64,000 nt of DNA from Acholeplasmataceae bacterium (lineage in GTDB: Bacteria; Bacillota_I; Bacilli_A; Acholeplasmatales; Acholeplasmataceae): the NCBI GenBank assembly GCA_021108415.1, contig JAIOQX010000002.1, positions 558,001-622,000 of the forward strand, in the 5' to 3' direction. The first letter of the stretch is position 1; every line of letters starts with the position of its first letter. The notes under the pieces were generated by a model. That model made no database searches, was not told where the DNA came from, and saw nothing but the letters and a program-made list of their open reading frames with translations. Both the position numbers and the translations under genes were made by a program. This document shows, one piece after another, positions 53,997-63,459 of the stretch.

Positions 53997-55289
53997 ATGA
54001 ATGAAAATGGTTTAGTCGTAGGCATTAATGAAAAGCCAAAACCAATTGGCAGATGGATTGTATTAAGTTTACAACATGTTTTTGCAATGTTTGGTGCAAC
54101 GGTTTTAGTGCCGATGTTAACTGGACTTGATGTTGGTGTCGCATTAGTTGCTAGTGGATTAGGTACATTAATCTATATTTTATGTACAAAAGGAAAGGTT
54201 CCTGTATATTTAGGCAGCAGTTTTGCATATATCACAACCATCTCAGCAGCAATTGCTTCTACTGGTGGTGTAGCTAGTGCTTATATGGGGTTGATGTTTG
54301 TAGGTATCATTTATACAATCATTGCTGGTATCATTTATTTCACAGGTAGTGGATGGTTAAGAAAATTACTTCCACCAGTTGTGATAGGTCCTATGATTAT
54401 TATAATTGGATTAACACTTGCACCTGTTGCAGTTCAAAATTTTGGATTACTTGGTATGCAACCTTTATATGATAATGGATTATATATTGGTTTAAATGGT
54501 GCCGGTTGGAAAGTTCCTTTGATTGCATTTATTACTTTCTTTACTGTTGTTTTACTATCTGTTAGAGCAAAAGGGTTTTTAAAGATTATTCCCTTTATCA
54601 TTGCTATATTTGTTGGATATGTCTTTTCAGTTATATTTGGAGTTGTAGATCTAAAAGCAGCTTTTGCAAATGTGTCTTTTTTTCAACTTCCAAATTTTTC
54701 ATTTATTGGAACTTATAAATTAAACTTCTCACAAGTGTTTGTATTTCTACCTTTAGCTTTTGTTACCATATCTGAGCATATTGGAGATCATGTCGTTTTA
54801 GGCGAGATTACAGGAAATGATTTTATCAAAGATCCTGGACTTCATCGCACCCTACTTGGTGATGGTGTAGCAACGTTTGTGTCAGCATCTTTAGGTGGAC
54901 CTGCTAATACTACATATGGTGAAAACACTGGTGTGATCGCATTAACTAAAGTAGGCTCAGTTTATGTAGTGGGTCTTGCAGCTATATTTGCAATTCTTCT
55001 TGGATTCTTTGGATATATCCAAGCCTTTATTATGAGTATTCCTTGGGCAGTTATTGGTGGAATGACAATCATATTATATGGATTGATTGCTGCAAATGGA
55101 GTTAAAGTTTTGATTAAGGATAAAACTGATTTATCAAATATGAAAAACTTAATTATCGTTTCTACGATGCTAGTGATTGGATTAGGTGGAGCATTTATAT
55201 CATTTAATACTCAAATGACACTTTCAGGTATGAGTCTAGCTGCACTAGTTGGTATTGTGTTAAATCAAGTTTTATCGTTCCTAGAATAA
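53997..55289 (+). CDS. uraA: uracil permease (NCS2 family)
   Basis: 430 residues from ATG 53997 behind AGGAGG; the track start lies in the attenuator. About 14 membrane segments. Substrate-site motifs: AFVTISEHIGDH and ASLGGPANTTYGENTGV with the NCS2 Gln/Glu region. Imports uracil for upp (start of the window). Expression should respond to pyrimidine level via PyrR. Confidence 0.93.
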   Translation: MNENGLVVGINEKPKPIGRWIVLSLQHVFAMFGATVLVPMLTGLDVGVALVASGLGTLIYILCTKGKVPVYLGSSFAYITTISAAIASTGGVASAYMGLMFVGIIYTIIAGIIYFTGSGWLRKLLPPVVIGPMIIIIGLTLAPVAVQNFGLLGMQPLYDNGLYIGLNGAGWKVPLIAFITFFTVVLLSVRAKGFLKIIPFIIAIFVGYVFSVIFGVVDLKAAFANVSFFQLPNFSFIGTYKLNFSQVFVFLPLAFVTISEHIGDHVVLGEITGNDFIKDPGLHRTLLGDGVATFVSASLGGPANTTYGENTGVIALTKVGSVYVVGLAAIFAILLGFFGYIQAFIMSIPWAVIGGMTIILYGLIAANGVKVLIKDKTDLSNMKNLIIVSTMLVIGLGGAFISFNTQMTLSGMSLAALVGIVLNQVLSFLE

Positions 55290-55473
55290 CAAAAATGATT
55301 GAATAAGTTAAATGGATTTAGGTAATATATTAAGTACTCATAAAGCATGATTATATATGTCATACAGTTAAATCAAACTAGCATAATTGTAGAAAACATA
55401 GGGATATTTTGATTTTATAATTAGATTTTATTTATTTGCACATACTAGAATTCCAATATGTTATTTATACTTG

Positions 55474-55521
55474 AAAGAGGTCTTTTATGCTTCTATAACG
55501 GCATAAAAGACCTCTTTGTTT
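55474..55521 (+). terminator. long hairpin, possible uraA terminator
   Basis: AAAGAGGTCTTTTATGC / GCATAAAAGACCTCTTT, a 17-bp perfect stem with a 10-base loop, then TGTTTATTTTG on the plus strand. About 185 bases after uraA; unusually long for a simple terminator, and it also ends the relic ORF on the other strand. Confidence 0.6.
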
Positions 55522-55640
55522 ATTTTGATTTTTTCTATATGTTTCCTATTACAAGTTGCGTTGAGTGAACCAAATTGCTCGAAAATGGGGTCTTGTGTGT
55601 ACTCAAGTAACATCAAATTGACTGTTTTATGTTTATACAT
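55485..55640 (-). pseudogene. short relic reading frame (51 codons)
   Basis: ATG 55640 to TAA 55485: MYKHKTVNLMLLEYTQDPIF... with several GC-richer codons (GAGTAC, GACCCC, TTCGAGCAA), unlike the surrounding spacer. No ribosome site. The frame runs through one arm of the long hairpin to its stop. It may be the leftover of a mobile-element or accessory gene; I cannot name the family. Chance cannot be excluded. Confidence 0.35.
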
Positions 55641-55853
55641 ACAAGCAATAGAAAAAGTAAAGAAACATGTTTTGATGATAATTTAATGTTCTATGATTAG
55701 TTTTAGTCTGTGTCGAGTTAATGCATTGCTTGTTTTTTATATGCTGTCTGTATTGAAGTAACATAAACATAGCTTTTTATATTCACATAAACAATGTTGA
55801 GTGTTGTTAAGAAATATAATTGCATACATATATCTCTGAAGCTTACAAATTAA

Positions 55854-56354
55854 TTATATTGTATTATTTTGATTTTCATTTAGGTTTTCTATCTTCACAC
55901 TTGAATACTTTCTGATAGCTTTTAGAATGTTAGGAGTGAAACTTATTTGTATGATATCCTTGTTTTTAATCAGTTGATAATATGACATGCCTTCTGTGGA
56001 TAGTTTACTAATAAAAAGCCACTGATCTACTCTATTAAAAATCCTTAACTCTTTTATGTCTTCCCATAAAAAATCTTTTTTAAAGAAACGGTTAAATAGT
56101 GATCTGTGAACACCTTCTTCATCAAAAGAAATCATTGAAAAGCACTTATTTAAAGTGAACATTAATGTTAGTGTTGGAAAACCACCTAGTATGATAGCGA
56201 ATGCTATTAAAGTACCCTTTGAAGCGTTTTCTAAATTTGATTTCGGTAAAATATAAAAAATTAGTATGAATTGAAAATAACTTAGAATACAAATAAATAA
56301 GACTCCAAACAAGATGAGGGGTGAGGCAAGAAACTTTGTTTTTGTGTTATCCAT
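55854..56354 (-). CDS. two-helix membrane protein with PH-like domain, candidate Rhs partner
   Basis: 166 residues from ATG 56354 (AAAGGAGAAA upstream). Two membrane helices (FGVLFICILSYFQFILIFYIL; TLIAFAIILGGFPTLTLMFTL), then a soluble domain beginning ISFDEEGVHRSLFNRFFKKDFLWEDIKEL, which resembles bacterial PH/YcxB-type domains. It starts 13 bases after the Rhs cassette stop. Small genes in that place usually encode the immunity protein of the toxin; this role is inferred from position only. Confidence 0.6.
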   Translation of the reverse strand: MDNTKTKFLASPLILFGVLFICILSYFQFILIFYILPKSNLENASKGTLIAFAIILGGFPTLTLMFTLNKCFSMISFDEEGVHRSLFNRFFKKDFLWEDIKELRIFNRVDQWLFISKLSTEGMSYYQLIKNKDIIQISFTPNILKAIRKYSSVKIENLNENQNNTI

Positions 56355-56367
56355 GTTAATTTCTCCT

Positions 56368-57540
56368 TTAATCGCATACAGCAATTATATCTATTATATT
56401 TTCTTCATTCTCTTCTTTTTCTTCTACTAATAAATTAGCCAACGAGTTTAGTAGAGATCCTGTAGCACCATATGTAAAAGCCAAAAAAGCAGTTGTTGCG
56501 GTTAATGAAAGTGAATTACTTATTCTTGTCATTATGGGTATAGTTCTATTAACCATGTTGCCAAATAAGCTTGGAGTTGAACTAGCTATATAGCTCATTG
56601 TACAAAAACTTCCTAGAGTTATAGCTGCTGAAATACCTCCTACAATGAGACTGTGTCCTAATTCGATTTTATTCCATCCTTTATTCATACCTTGAGATAC
56701 AACATCCCCTAAACCACCACCAAGAAAGCCTGTGCCTGCTGCAAATGGCATCCCTAAAGCTGGACCTAAAGCTACTGCCGTAGCAATACCCACACTAATG
56801 ATAGCACCCGCTACCGCACCGCTACAGAATCCTGCACCAATATCATCACCGTTAATTGCAGCGGTTATAGCTCCTACATAGCCTCCAATAGCAGCACCTA
56901 ACACAACTGTTCCAAGTATTGCCAAAAATGATTTCCCACTTGGGTCTACATGCATGATTGGATTGTTTCCACAATAAGCATACATATTGGTCGCAATAAT
57001 ATTACCTTGTTCACCTAGCAACCCATCACTATTAATAAATCTACCTATTAATGGATTATAATATCTACTATTTAGGTAATAAAGGTTTGTTTCTGAATCA
57101 TATCTATACCCACGATATGTATATGAATTAATATTTGCAATGTAACCATAACCTGAAGTAACTTCTGTTTTAGTAATATTTCCATATGCATCATAGACAT
57201 AATGAACTACTGTTAATCCACTAGCATTTAAAATATGGGTTATATCTCCTTGTTGATTTCTTAAATAGAAATAATCTTCCTCATTATTGCTTATATTAAC
57301 ATTAGGATCATATGAAAACCCTATTAAAGTTCCATCATAATCATATGTGTACAGTATAGCATAGGTCCCGTTAGTTTCAAAGATAACTTGATCATTAATT
57401 AAGGTATATTCAATAGTTTCTATGACTGTAGTAGTTGTTGCTATTTCTTTACTTGTTCTATATCCATGGTCGTTATATTTATATGAGATGATATATAAAG
57501 GTGTAGGATTATACGCTTCATATATTTGGACTTCTTTATT
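56368..57540 (-). pseudogene. Rhs repeat C-terminal cassette without a 5' end
   Basis: A continuous minus-strand frame of about 390 codons. It carries YD/Rhs repeats (FYLRNQQGDITHILNASG, VHYVYDAYGNITKTE, YRGYRYDSETNLYYLNSRYYNP, GRFINSDG) and the Rhs core NMYAYCGNNPIMHVDPSGKS. Then comes a Gly-rich hydrophobic tail and a unique C-terminus. No ATG or GTG start exists upstream of a TTG at 57021, and a TAA at 57541 interrupts the same frame; open codons continue a little beyond it. This is the 3' part of an Rhs/WapA-type toxin gene, left as a silent or decayed cassette. The track's 217-codon TTG ORF is only its tail. Confidence 0.8.
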
Positions 57541-57734
57541 TTAATTATATACTTCCAAATTAGATATGAACAGGGCGTAAATGGCCGATTCAATCTTTTT
57601 ATTATAAATATAATATTATTTTTTATATTTTTGAATTATTTGTATGTTTTATAAATGATTATGTTAGACTATACATATCAAACATTTAACAAAAAAATTA
57701 ACTAATTTATATTATCAGATAGGAGTCTAGCTAA

Positions 57735-58505
57735 ATGAAGCTAAAATTTTTAACTCAAAACCTACATTGCTTAGTAGAAAAAGATCTGATTACAAAACAA
57801 CATATACTTGCAAACAAAATTGCAGAGCTTGATATAGATATAGTTTTCCTACAGGAAGTTGCACAAACTAAAACACTACATGATCCATCAAAAACGACTA
57901 TCGAAGATGATAATTATGGTTTGGTTTTACAAAAAGTTCTTAAAGATAAGGGATTACACTATCACTTCTATTTTGAACCGATCAAAGAGAGTTTTTCGAT
58001 TTATGATGAAGGTGTTGCAATATTATCAAAATATCCCCTAGACTATGTAGACGCAAAAACTATATCAAAGACCAATGATTATTCTAATTGGAAAACTAGA
58101 AAAGCTTTAGTATATAAACTTTCAATACATCAGAAAACTATAACTTTAGCTACAACACACTTTGGTTGGACTGATGATGTTGAAAGATTTGAAGATCAAT
58201 TTGATTTAATCAGTCAAACACTTATGAAAGAAGATTTATCTATCTTAGCCGGTGATTACAATATCTATCCCACATCTAATGAATATAAACACATCATCAA
58301 CCGTGGTTGGCTAGATATATTTAAAGATGATCAAGTCTATCTTCAAAAACCTACCTTTAGTGGTGAAGATCATACACATTCTAGGCAAATTAGAATAGAT
58401 TATATCATGACCAATAAGCCTGTTACTTTGGTTGATAAAGAAATATTATTTACTAAAGATCGAATAAGTGATCATTATGGCGTTTTTGTAGAAATTAGCA
58501 TTTAG
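57735..58505 (+). CDS. endonuclease/exonuclease/phosphatase (EEP) family hydrolase
   Basis: 256 residues, DNase I-like fold. Metal and catalytic residues in TQNLH, FLQEV, ATTHFGW, AGDYNIYP, RIDYIM and SDHYGV. No signal peptide, so intracellular. The family includes DNA repair enzymes, sphingomyelinases and maltose 6'-phosphate phosphatase (MapP), which it resembles in length and in the TTHFGWTDD region. MapP fits a sugar-transporting mollicute, but no malto-oligosaccharide genes adjoin it. AGGAG precedes ATG 57735. Confidence 0.78.
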   Translation: MKLKFLTQNLHCLVEKDLITKQHILANKIAELDIDIVFLQEVAQTKTLHDPSKTTIEDDNYGLVLQKVLKDKGLHYHFYFEPIKESFSIYDEGVAILSKYPLDYVDAKTISKTNDYSNWKTRKALVYKLSIHQKTITLATTHFGWTDDVERFEDQFDLISQTLMKEDLSILAGDYNIYPTSNEYKHIINRGWLDIFKDDQVYLQKPTFSGEDHTHSRQIRIDYIMTNKPVTLVDKEILFTKDRISDHYGVFVEISI

Positions 58506-58510
58506 TCATC

Positions 58511-58534
58511 AAAAAAGCCCTTCTGGGCTTTTTT
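58511..58534. terminator. bidirectional terminator
   Basis: AAAAAAGCCC-ttct-GGGCTTTTTT between the converging EEP (+) and permease (-) genes. Confidence 0.9.
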
Positions 58535-58563
58535 GCTATGCTTACTTATACAGTTCTATTTAA

Positions 58564-59892
58564 CTATGAATTTCTATTTGATCTTTTCTCAATTACAAAT
58601 GTATAAAAAACAAATGCTAAACCAAGAACACCTAATCCAATCAAAGACGGTATAAAATCTTCAATGATTGTTGCAACAAACAATCCAATCATCCCAACAA
58701 TCGCAAGGATTGGTACATATGGATATCCCCAAGTTTTATAAGGTCTATTTAAATCAGGCTCTTTTTTTCTAAATATAAAGACAGAGATAAAAATCAATGT
58801 ATTAAAAATCAATCCAGTTAAGACAACAAATGTTAAGAGTTGCTCAACATTAAATAACAATAGAATTAAAGACATTACCATTGATCCAAATATAGCGACA
58901 CTTGGTGTTTGTCTTTTTTTATCAATTGTTTTAAACGATTTAAAAAATGTTTGATCTAGAGCCATCGCATAATAAACTCTTGGAAAAACCATAATACTTC
59001 CATTTAATGCTCCAAACACAGATACCATGACTGCAATAAATACTAAAGTCATTCCAGTATTTCCAAATATGCTCATCATCGCAGGTATTGGAAGGACTGC
59101 ACCATCTTGTGATAGATTAATTAAATCATTTAATGGAATCAATCTATAGATTGCAAATGTAAACAAGACATAAATAATAGTCACACCAGTAATTGCAAAA
59201 ATGATTGCTTTAGGTAAATCTTTTTTAACATTTTTCATCTCACCAGAGATACTATTAAGGTTTGTCCATCCTTCATATGCCCATAGTGTTCCAACAATAC
59301 CAAACCCAATGGTTGTAAATATTTTAATCCCTGACAATCCAGATTGCGGTATGAAGTTTAGCGTAACCGTTTCAGTCCCTAAAAATAATCCAATAAAAAT
59401 AATAGAGATTAAAGGAATAAGTTTTGCAATTAGAAATATCTTTTGGACTAAAGATCCAAATTTAACACCTAAATAATTAATACCCGATAAAATAATAATT
59501 AATCCAGCAGCAATCCATTTAACATAAGCTGATATAGGTAATACATAAGATAGAATATCACTAAAAACAAGCGCTAATAAAGCAATGGATCCGCTACTAG
59601 CAAGCACAAAATTCATTGTACCACTTAAAAATGCAGTCTTTTTGCCATAAGCTTTTCTTAAATAAACATAATATCCACCAGTTTCTGGAAACATGGTCCC
59701 TAATTCTGCATATGTTAATCCAGAAAACAATGTAATCAACCCACCCACTAGCCATACGACTAATGATAAACCAAGTGCAAATCCAACTCTAGTTAAAATT
59801 AATGATCCAAATACAAAGATACCTGAGCCGATCATGATCCCTGCAATGACGGCGATACCTCCGAATAGCCCTATTTCTTTTTTTAATTGCAT
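58564..59892 (-). CDS. APC-family amino-acid permease (LAT-like)
   Basis: 442 residues, 12 membrane helices. GIMIGSGIFVF in helix 1 and GTLWAYEGWTNLNSISGEMKN in helix 6 are the substrate-site signatures of the L-type/exchanger branch. Amino-acid substrate not determined. Own unit with the shared terminator downstream; no clear promoter chosen in the gap upstream. Confidence 0.85.
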   Translation of the reverse strand: MQLKKEIGLFGGIAVIAGIMIGSGIFVFGSLILTRVGFALGLSLVVWLVGGLITLFSGLTYAELGTMFPETGGYYVYLRKAYGKKTAFLSGTMNFVLASSGSIALLALVFSDILSYVLPISAYVKWIAAGLIIILSGINYLGVKFGSLVQKIFLIAKLIPLISIIFIGLFLGTETVTLNFIPQSGLSGIKIFTTIGFGIVGTLWAYEGWTNLNSISGEMKNVKKDLPKAIIFAITGVTIIYVLFTFAIYRLIPLNDLINLSQDGAVLPIPAMMSIFGNTGMTLVFIAVMVSVFGALNGSIMVFPRVYYAMALDQTFFKSFKTIDKKRQTPSVAIFGSMVMSLILLLFNVEQLLTFVVLTGLIFNTLIFISVFIFRKKEPDLNRPYKTWGYPYVPILAIVGMIGLFVATIIEDFIPSLIGLGVLGLAFVFYTFVIEKRSNRNS

Positions 59893-59967
59893 AAATATAT
59901 TCTCCTTATGAAATGTATAAGCATAATAAACATAACATAGTTATGGATTGAACTTCAAACAATATGC

Positions 59968-60000
59968 AAAAAAAAGGAGCTTAGCTAAAAACTAAACTCC
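59968..60000 (-). terminator. terminator after pbuG
   Basis: GGAG(T)TTAG / CTAA(G)CTCC stem with eight T on the minus strand, 30 bases past the stop. Confidence 0.82.
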
Positions 60001-60029
60001 TAAACATTTATAAAAACTAATTTTAATGC

Positions 60030-61415
60030 TTATGCAACATATGTAATCACAAAATATATAACAAATAAAATAGCTAATGCATACATCACAGGATTAACTT
60101 CTTTTGCTTTCTTTTGAGATATCATAATAATTGGATAGAATATAAATCCTACTGCAATACCATTTGCAATTGAATATGAAAGAATCATCATAATTACAGT
60201 GAAAAATCCAGTAATCACAATTGCTTTGTCATCCCAATCAATGTCTTTTAATTGTGCAAACATTAATGTACCTACCATAATTAACGCCATTGCAGTAACC
60301 GGACTATACACAATAGCGTCACCTAAGGCATTCGTATCTACTACAACACCATTAAAGATTGATAAAACAGGATACAAGAATATAGATAATAAGAACAATA
60401 CAGCTACAGTAACGCTTGTTAATCCAGTACGTCCACCTTGTTCAATACCAGTTGATGATTCAATATAACTAGTTACGTTAGATGTACCTAACATTGCGCC
60501 AGCAATTGTACCAATTGAATCAGCGATTAATGCATTATCTCCACCTTCAATAACGCCTTCATCATTGATTAGACCTGCTTGATTACCAACAGCCATTAAA
60601 GTACCTGCAGTATCAAAGAAATCAACAAACAATAAAGAAAATATAACAACAACTGCATTCCAACTAGAAAATAACTCAGAAAAACCTCCAAATGCAGCTC
60701 CGACTGTATCTCTTGTACCACTCCATACACCAGACATGCCAGCTGAATCGTATACAGGCATCATATCAACGCCAAGCGTGTTTAAAATCAATCCGACAAC
60801 TGCAGTTCCAACTATTGCTGTAATAAGCGCAAACTTGAATTTTAAGGCATATAAAACAACAACTAAGATTAATCCAAATAAAGCTAGTAAAACAGTTGGA
60901 TGTGCAAGATTGCCTAATTTAACAAATGTTGCAGCATCTCCTACGATAATACCCGCATTTTTAAATCCGATGAATGCAATAAAAAACCCAATCCCTGCAC
61001 CTACTGCAAGTTTTAACCCTTTAGGAATCGCATTAATTACAACTTTTCTTAATCCTGTTAAAGAAATGATTAAGAATAAAACTCCAGATACCAATACAGC
61101 AGCTAATGCAGCTTCAGGGCTATATCCTAGTCCAAAATTAACAAGTGTATAGGTAAAAAATGCATTTAATCCCATACCAGGTGCTAATGCAACAGGCAGA
61201 TTTGCAAGTAGACCCATAATCAGTGTAGCAATTGCCGCTGATACAGCAGTTGCAAAGAAAACTCCACCTACAGGTAGTCCAGTTGCAGCAAGCATGAAAC
61301 TATTAACAGGTAAGATATAAGCCATTGCTAGAAAAATTGTTACCCCTGCTAATACTTCTTTTAAAACAGATGATCCGCGTTCTTCAATTTTGAAGAACTT
61401 TTTTACTTTTTCCAT
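60030..61415 (-). CDS. pbuG: guanine/hypoxanthine permease (AzgA/NCS2 family)
   Basis: 461 residues, about 13 membrane segments. VALAPGMGLNAFFTYTLV and LFVDFFDTAGTLMAVGNQAG with GTSNVTSYIESSTGI are the AzgA-type signatures. Imports purine bases by proton symport. A guanine-type riboswitch and terminator in the leader, and a good promoter, predict repression by guanine/hypoxanthine. ATG 61415 with AAGGAG about 7 bases upstream. Confidence 0.92.
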   Translation of the reverse strand: MEKVKKFFKIEERGSSVLKEVLAGVTIFLAMAYILPVNSFMLAATGLPVGGVFFATAVSAAIATLIMGLLANLPVALAPGMGLNAFFTYTLVNFGLGYSPEAALAAVLVSGVLFLIISLTGLRKVVINAIPKGLKLAVGAGIGFFIAFIGFKNAGIIVGDAATFVKLGNLAHPTVLLALFGLILVVVLYALKFKFALITAIVGTAVVGLILNTLGVDMMPVYDSAGMSGVWSGTRDTVGAAFGGFSELFSSWNAVVVIFSLLFVDFFDTAGTLMAVGNQAGLINDEGVIEGGDNALIADSIGTIAGAMLGTSNVTSYIESSTGIEQGGRTGLTSVTVAVLFLLSIFLYPVLSIFNGVVVDTNALGDAIVYSPVTAMALIMVGTLMFAQLKDIDWDDKAIVITGFFTVIMMILSYSIANGIAVGFIFYPIIMISQKKAKEVNPVMYALAILFVIYFVITYVA

Positions 61416-61458
61416 TCTCTTTCTCCTTTTTTTATTTTATATTCAATATGCATTTTTC

Positions 61459-61590
61459 AAACAAAAAAACCACAAAAATGTGGTTTCTACATATGAAAAC
61501 AATAAAAAAAGATGTTTTCATATCGTAGTCGTGAATTTTACGGCTTCACGGTAGAAACTTGACCACCACATTTGGTCGATTATACGATAT
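61459..61590 (-). ncRNA. purine (guanine-type) riboswitch with terminator
   Basis: Aptamer at 61520-61590: P1 ATATCGTA/TACGATAT, then TAATCGACCAAATGTGGTGGTC, TTTCTACC and GTGAAGCCGTAAAATTCAC, ending GACTACG. The two loops (L2/L3) and the C at the ligand-pairing position (GAC, not GAT) mark the guanine class. A TATGAAAAC/GTTTTCATA antiterminator and the terminator AACCACA-ttttt-TGTGGTT plus T-run (61463-61486) follow. Confidence 0.93.
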
Positions 61591-61605
61591 ATTGAATACT
61601 TTTTT

Positions 61606-61634
61606 AGTATAACAAAGATTTATTTATATGTAAA
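61606..61634 (-). promoter_or_regulatory. promoter of the riboswitch-pbuG unit
   Basis: TTTACA, 17 bases, TATACT on the minus strand, 15 bases ahead of the aptamer. Confidence 0.6.
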
Positions 61635-61667
61635 GATGAGAATGAAAGAAAATGAAAGAAATTACAT

Positions 61668-62642
61668 TCATGCTGTTTTTTTAGGTAGCAATATTCCTAA
61701 AACAAATCCATAAATCAGTGTGACTCCTAATAAGATAAAAATGAACATAAATGAATTTTTTATAAAGAACACTGAAAGTATACCACCATGTGCCACTAAC
61801 GAAGTAACCTCATAATGAACTGAAAGCATGCCCGCAGTCATACTTGCTAATATTAAAACATATTTAATTTTTTTATCTTTATGCACAAATGAAAGTGCAC
61901 CCTCAGTAATAAAAGATAATCCAAACAGCCAATTCTTTTTAGCCAGGCTATACTCATCAGAGTTATATTTATGTTTAAAGAGTAATGCTGAACTGGCTAT
62001 AACTAATGGTGGTATCATTCCAGCGATCATTACTGCTGGCATGATATAAGAATCATTTCCACCCAAAATAGTTAATATCCCAATAATATATGCGCACTTG
62101 TTAATGGGACCACCTAGATCATAAGCCATCATATAACTTAATAGTCCTACAATGATGATCATATATATTTTATCAATATTTTGATATGAACTTGCGACCC
62201 ACAATTCAGTAGGAAAAATAACAATTTCTAATCCTTGTATAACAAAGAACATAAGGATTGCACCTAAAACAGGATAAATAAAAACTGGATTTAAACCTTT
62301 AATTCCGTAAGGTAGTTTATTGAATATATACTTAAATCCCACCACAATATAACCCGATATAAACCCTGCTAATGAAGCACTTAAAAATCCACCACCCATA
62401 AATGCAATCATACCACCTGATATTAAACCAAGCATTAAGCCCGGTCTATCAGAGATTGCAAATGCAATGAAACCCGCTAAAATCGGATAGATTAAAAAGA
62501 TTGCGGTGGTTCCAAAATTAAACAAAAGAGTGTTATCAAATTGTTGACTTAAAGTTAAAAACACTCCACCAACTACTGCTAGTGGAATGATGTAAGTAAA
62601 ACCATTCATAAATGTTTTATAAACTTTTTTTAATATCTTCAC
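61668..62642 (-). CDS. PTS fructose-type EIIC membrane component
   Basis: 324 residues with about 9 membrane segments. GPINKCAY, the pore motif GLSFITEGALSF and the FMGGGFLSASLAGFISGYIV region match fructose/mannose-type IIC permeases. Here IIC is its own gene instead of the fused FruA. Third of an A-B-C operon. Substrate (fructose, mannose or a hexose derivative) not certain: no fruK or regulator is seen downstream in the window, and the upstream end is cut by a separate gene. Confidence 0.85.
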   Translation of the reverse strand: MKILKKVYKTFMNGFTYIIPLAVVGGVFLTLSQQFDNTLLFNFGTTAIFLIYPILAGFIAFAISDRPGLMLGLISGGMIAFMGGGFLSASLAGFISGYIVVGFKYIFNKLPYGIKGLNPVFIYPVLGAILMFFVIQGLEIVIFPTELWVASSYQNIDKIYMIIIVGLLSYMMAYDLGGPINKCAYIIGILTILGGNDSYIMPAVMIAGMIPPLVIASSALLFKHKYNSDEYSLAKKNWLFGLSFITEGALSFVHKDKKIKYVLILASMTAGMLSVHYEVTSLVAHGGILSVFFIKNSFMFIFILLGVTLIYGFVLGILLPKKTA

Positions 62643-62652
62643 TTTTCTTCCC

Positions 62653-62958
62653 TTATGTTAAATTTATCAAATGGTTGATCCATTGCATAGCTTGACCAAT
62701 TGCTTGGCTAGTTGATATTTCAACTATCTTTTTATCTTTAAATCTATCTAAATCTAAAAGAAGATCTGATGCGATGATAACTCCAATTGATTCTTTGATA
62801 TCTTCACTTTTAAGCTTATTTTCTACACCAATTGCTCCATGTGTTTCAATAAGCATTTCGTAACCTAAAGATTTACCTGCTACTTTTAGCATTTCAGCTG
62901 CAATATAGGTGTGCGCAATACCTGTAGGACAGGCAGTTACACAAACAATTTTAGGCAT
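62653..62958 (-). CDS. PTS fructose-type EIIB component
   Basis: 101 residues. TACPTGIAHTYIAAEML contains the phosphocysteine that takes phosphate from IIA and gives it to the sugar. A DIKESIGVIIASDLLLDLDRF core completes the family fold. The ATG overlaps the IIA stop by 8 bases. Encoded separately from IIC, 10 bases away. Confidence 0.9.
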   Translation of the reverse strand: MPKIVCVTACPTGIAHTYIAAEMLKVAGKSLGYEMLIETHGAIGVENKLKSEDIKESIGVIIASDLLLDLDRFKDKKIVEISTSQAIGQAMQWINHLINLT

Positions 62959-63421
62959 ATTGGTCTTCTTTATCGATATCTTTTAAAACTTCTAAAACTT
63001 CTTTTTCTGTTTTCGCTTCTTCTAATGCAATTCTAAAACTTTCATGAATTAGATTTCTTGATAGTTTTGCTAACGCTTTTAAATGAAGATTGCCACCAGT
63101 TTCAGGCATACAAATCAAAAAGAATAAATGAGCATTATCTCCATCCATAGAATCATATTCTATTCCTGCTTTTGATTTCCCAAACGCAATTGCAGGTTCA
63201 CTTATAAATTTACTCTTTGCATGCGGAATCGCAATTTTAAATCCAATACCAGTAGATGATAAAGACTCTCTTATTTTAATATCGCTAATGAGTAAATCTA
63301 GATCTGATACAATACCTGCATCATCTAATTTTTTAGCCAATTCTTCAATAACTTGAGATTTAGATTTCGCTTTTAAATCAAGATTCATGTATGATGCTTT
63401 AATCATATTTAATATATCCAT
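62951..63421 (-). CDS. PTS fructose-type EIIA component
   Basis: 156 residues, PTS_EIIA_2 fold. The phospho-histidine lies in GIGFKIAIPHAKS. Takes phosphate from HPr. First of the IIA-IIB-IIC operon. ATG 63421 is 12 bases after AAAGGA, rather far. No attached HPr or regulatory domain. Confidence 0.9.
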   Translation of the reverse strand: MDILNMIKASYMNLDLKAKSKSQVIEELAKKLDDAGIVSDLDLLISDIKIRESLSSTGIGFKIAIPHAKSKFISEPAIAFGKSKAGIEYDSMDGDNAHLFFLICMPETGGNLHLKALAKLSRNLIHESFRIALEEAKTEKEVLEVLKDIDKEDQYA

Positions 63422-63459
63422 TTTTAATGTGTCCTTTCGTAGGTAACTTCCTATTTTTC

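Larger units (their letters stand above)
55290..55853 (+). other. 564-base gap: hairpin and relic ORF, no intact gene
   Basis: Long AT-rich gap after uraA. It holds a strong hairpin (55474-55517) and, on the minus strand, a short GC-richer open frame that looks like a gene remnant (see both entries). The rest shows only stop-ridden frames; a second minus-strand open piece of about 36 codons ends near 55700. I see no tRNA or array. Confidence 0.6.
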
